From Candidatus Stahliibacteriota bacterium (GTDB taxonomy: Bacteria; Hydrothermota; UBA3073): DNA of 7,694 nucleotides. The stretch covers positions 1-7,694 of the forward strand of contig DAOUSS010000063.1 in assembly GCA_030627085.1 (NCBI GenBank). The letters are read 5' to 3'. Position 1 is the stretch's first letter, and the number at the start of each line of letters is the position of its first letter. A program made the translations under genes and the position numbers. Shown piece after piece: positions 6,096 through 7,694 of this stretch. The notes beneath the pieces were generated by a model. It did no database searches and was not told the DNA's origin. It was given only the letters and a program-made list of their open reading frames with translations.

Positions 6096-7529
6096 ATGGA
6101 CAAACTAACATCTCAAGAAAAGGATTTTTCTACATGGTATAATAATATTGTCCTGCGGGCGGAACTTGCTGATTATGCGCCTGTAAAAGGCTGTATGGTC
6201 ATCAGACCTTACGGTTACGGGATATGGGAGAATATACAGTCTATACTGGACAAGATGATTAAATCTGTTGGGGTACAGAATGCATACTTTCCTCTCTTTA
6301 TCCCGGAGAGTTTTATACATAAGGAAAAGGAGCATCTTGCTGGTTTTTCCCCTGAACTTGCAGTTGTCACGTATGGTGGGGGCAAGGAATTGGAAGAAAA
6401 ACTCATTGTAAGACCAACCTCTGAGACTATTATAAACGCAATGTTCAGTAAGTGGATACAATCCTTTAGGGATTTACCTCTCTTAATCAACCAGTGGGCA
6501 AATATTGTAAGATGGGAGATGAGAACGAGACTTTTCCTTCGGACTACAGAATTTCTCTGGCAAGAGGGACATACAGCCCATTCAACTCACGATGAAGCAA
6601 GTGAAATGGCACTTACCATACTTACTATTTACAGAGATTTTATGCAGAATACCCTTGCAATCCCTGTTATATATGGAACAAAGACTTTATCCCAAAGGTT
6701 TGCGGGTGCGATTGAGACATATACCATTGAAGCAATGATGGGTGATCGCAAAGCACTCCAGGCAGGTACGTCGCACGATCTCGGGCAAAATTTCTCGAAA
6801 GCTTTTGATATAACATATCAAACAAAAGAGAATAAACTTGACTATGTATGGCAGACTTCCTGGGGTGTATCCACCCGTCTTATAGGCGCAGTCGTTATGG
6901 TACACGGAGATGACAAAGGACTGGTTCTACCACCAAATATTGCACCAATACAGGTTATTATAGTCCCTATATGGAAAGGGGATGAAAAAGGAAAAACAGT
7001 AAAGGCGGTTCTTTCTCTTGAGAAGAGATTAAAAAACAATAACAAAGATTCAGGTTCGTCTCTAAGAGTTCGGGTTGATACAAGAGAGGAATTTACGCCT
7101 GGCTTCAAGTTCAACGAATGGGAAATGAAGGGTATACCATTGAGGGTAGAAATAGGGCCAAGAGATATAGAGAACTCCACAGTAACAATTGCAAGAAGGG
7201 ATGAAGGAACAAGGATGGTAGTAAAGAGTAGTGAAGCTGTGGAAGTTATTATAAGAACCCTGAACGAAATTCAAAAGAATCTCTTCTTAAAAGCAAGAAG
7301 ATTTATAGATAACAACACTTATCTTGTAGATGATTGGAAAGAGTTCAAACACAAAACGGGATTTATTCTTTCTCACTGGTGTGGAAGCGCTGAATGCGAA
7401 ACAAACATACAGAACGAGACGAATATGACAATTAGATGTATTTCCATGGATACAGAAGAGGAGGAAGGTAAATGTATCTTCTGCGGAAAACAATCAAAGA
7501 GAAGGGTTGTATTTGCTAAGGCATATTAA
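6096..7529 (+). CDS. proS: Prolyl-tRNA synthetase, archaeal/eukaryotic-type (ProS type 3)
   Basis: This cytosolic class II enzyme joins proline to tRNA-Pro using ATP. The 477-residue length is normal for the compact type, which lacks the inserted editing domain of the longer bacterial type. The TXE loop is seen as T108-S109-E110. Motif 2 runs from about 139 to 160 (RWEMR, then LRTTEFLWQEGHT). Motif 3 includes GVSTRLIG with R261. The anticodon-binding domain begins at about 285 (APIQVIIVPI). The C-terminal domain has four cysteines placed as a zinc site (C429, C434, C460, C463), and the chain ends in Tyr, as in the archaeal-type family. All expected elements are present with no break. It starts at ATG behind AGGAG, 257 bases after sprA on the same strand. 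Nothing links its function to sprA; it is a housekeeping gene. No terminator is visible behind it. Confidence 0.98.
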   Translation: MDKLTSQEKDFSTWYNNIVLRAELADYAPVKGCMVIRPYGYGIWENIQSILDKMIKSVGVQNAYFPLFIPESFIHKEKEHLAGFSPELAVVTYGGGKELEEKLIVRPTSETIINAMFSKWIQSFRDLPLLINQWANIVRWEMRTRLFLRTTEFLWQEGHTAHSTHDEASEMALTILTIYRDFMQNTLAIPVIYGTKTLSQRFAGAIETYTIEAMMGDRKALQAGTSHDLGQNFSKAFDITYQTKENKLDYVWQTSWGVSTRLIGAVVMVHGDDKGLVLPPNIAPIQVIIVPIWKGDEKGKTVKAVLSLEKRLKNNNKDSGSSLRVRVDTREEFTPGFKFNEWEMKGIPLRVEIGPRDIENSTVTIARRDEGTRMVVKSSEAVEVIIRTLNEIQKNLFLKARRFIDNNTYLVDDWKEFKHKTGFILSHWCGSAECETNIQNETNMTIRCISMDTEEEEGKCIFCGKQSKRRVVFAKAY

Positions 7530-7537
7530 TTGACATA

Positions 7538-7694
7538 ATAGGGCTTCACAAAACTAAGGGTATCGAAACTGGGTTATCGTTGAGGAAGCTGGTAACGAAA
7601 CTCGAAACTGGAAGCTTGAGACTTGAAAAATACAGTTCGTAGGATCCCTATGGAGGCGAGCATCGAGCATCAAAAAATCGAGCCTCGTTACGAG
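7538..7694 (+). repeat. Dispersed intergenic repeat, copy 2 (cut by the window end)
   Basis: This is the direct-oriented counterpart of 207-380, beginning eight bases after the proS stop. It keeps the 7-nt word structure (CGAAACT, CGAAACTGG, AAGCTTG, AGACTTG) and the closing stem: 7589-7604 can pair with 7679-7694 at 13 of 16 positions. It lacks about 16 bases that copy 1 has after the AGGAC/AGGATC block. It contains no conserved reading frame and no transposase. It continues past the window, so its full length is unknown. Confidence 0.75.

Noticed and set aside
7530..7558. TTGACA just after proS considered as a promoter
   Set aside because: No -10-like hexamer lies 16-18 bp downstream (the sequence there is ACTAAG).
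1..7694. CRISPR array, tRNA, rRNA or transposase
   Set aside because: No regularly spaced identical repeats with unique spacers, no cloverleaf, and no transposase motifs were found. The octamer array has no spacers.

Overview
The window holds two complete genes, both on the + strand, set in unusually repeat-rich intergenic DNA. The base composition is AT-leaning, with heavy use of ATA (Ile) and AGA/AGG (Arg) codons. The first gene (595-5838) encodes a large outer-membrane protein of the SprA/Sov family, the translocon of the type IX secretion system. The second (6096-7529) encodes an archaeal-type prolyl-tRNA synthetase (ProRS). A compact SprA (1747 residues, against about 2400 in Bacteroidota from memory), this ProRS type and this codon usage suggest an uncultivated lineage of, or near, the FCB superphylum, perhaps a WOR-3/Stahlbacteria-like, possibly thermophilic bacterium. 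The taxon is inference and would need a marker-gene or protein search.

Layout. Bases 1-180 hold no gene. They contain a short phrase that seems to be split by a 67-bp element with 13-bp inverted ends and 9-bp flanking direct repeats, followed by an exact consensus housekeeping promoter (TTGACA, 17 bp, TATAAT). Bases about 185-594 would be a leader of about 410 nt for sprA. It carries copy 1 of a dispersed repeat (207-380) and an orphan, perfect Shine-Dalgarno sequence. sprA starts at a TTG codon just behind a GAGGAGG ribosome-binding site. The gap 5839-6095 has no gene. It is a chain of repeats: an inverted copy of the phrase seen upstream of sprA, a 10-bp direct repeat, a 9-bp x 3 repeat, a small palindrome, and a 12-unit array of 8-bp units that ends 18 bp before proS. 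After proS (7538 to the window end) lies copy 2 of the dispersed repeat, in the same orientation as copy 1.

How the parts relate. The two proteins have no obvious shared function: one is an envelope secretion channel, the other a translation enzyme. Their adjacency is probably incidental. No convincing intrinsic terminator is visible after either gene, so read-through from the sprA promoter into proS is possible. The most unusual content is the layered repeat mosaic filling every intergenic gap, especially the direct repeats that bracket the gene pair. I see no CRISPR array, tRNA, rRNA or transposase gene.
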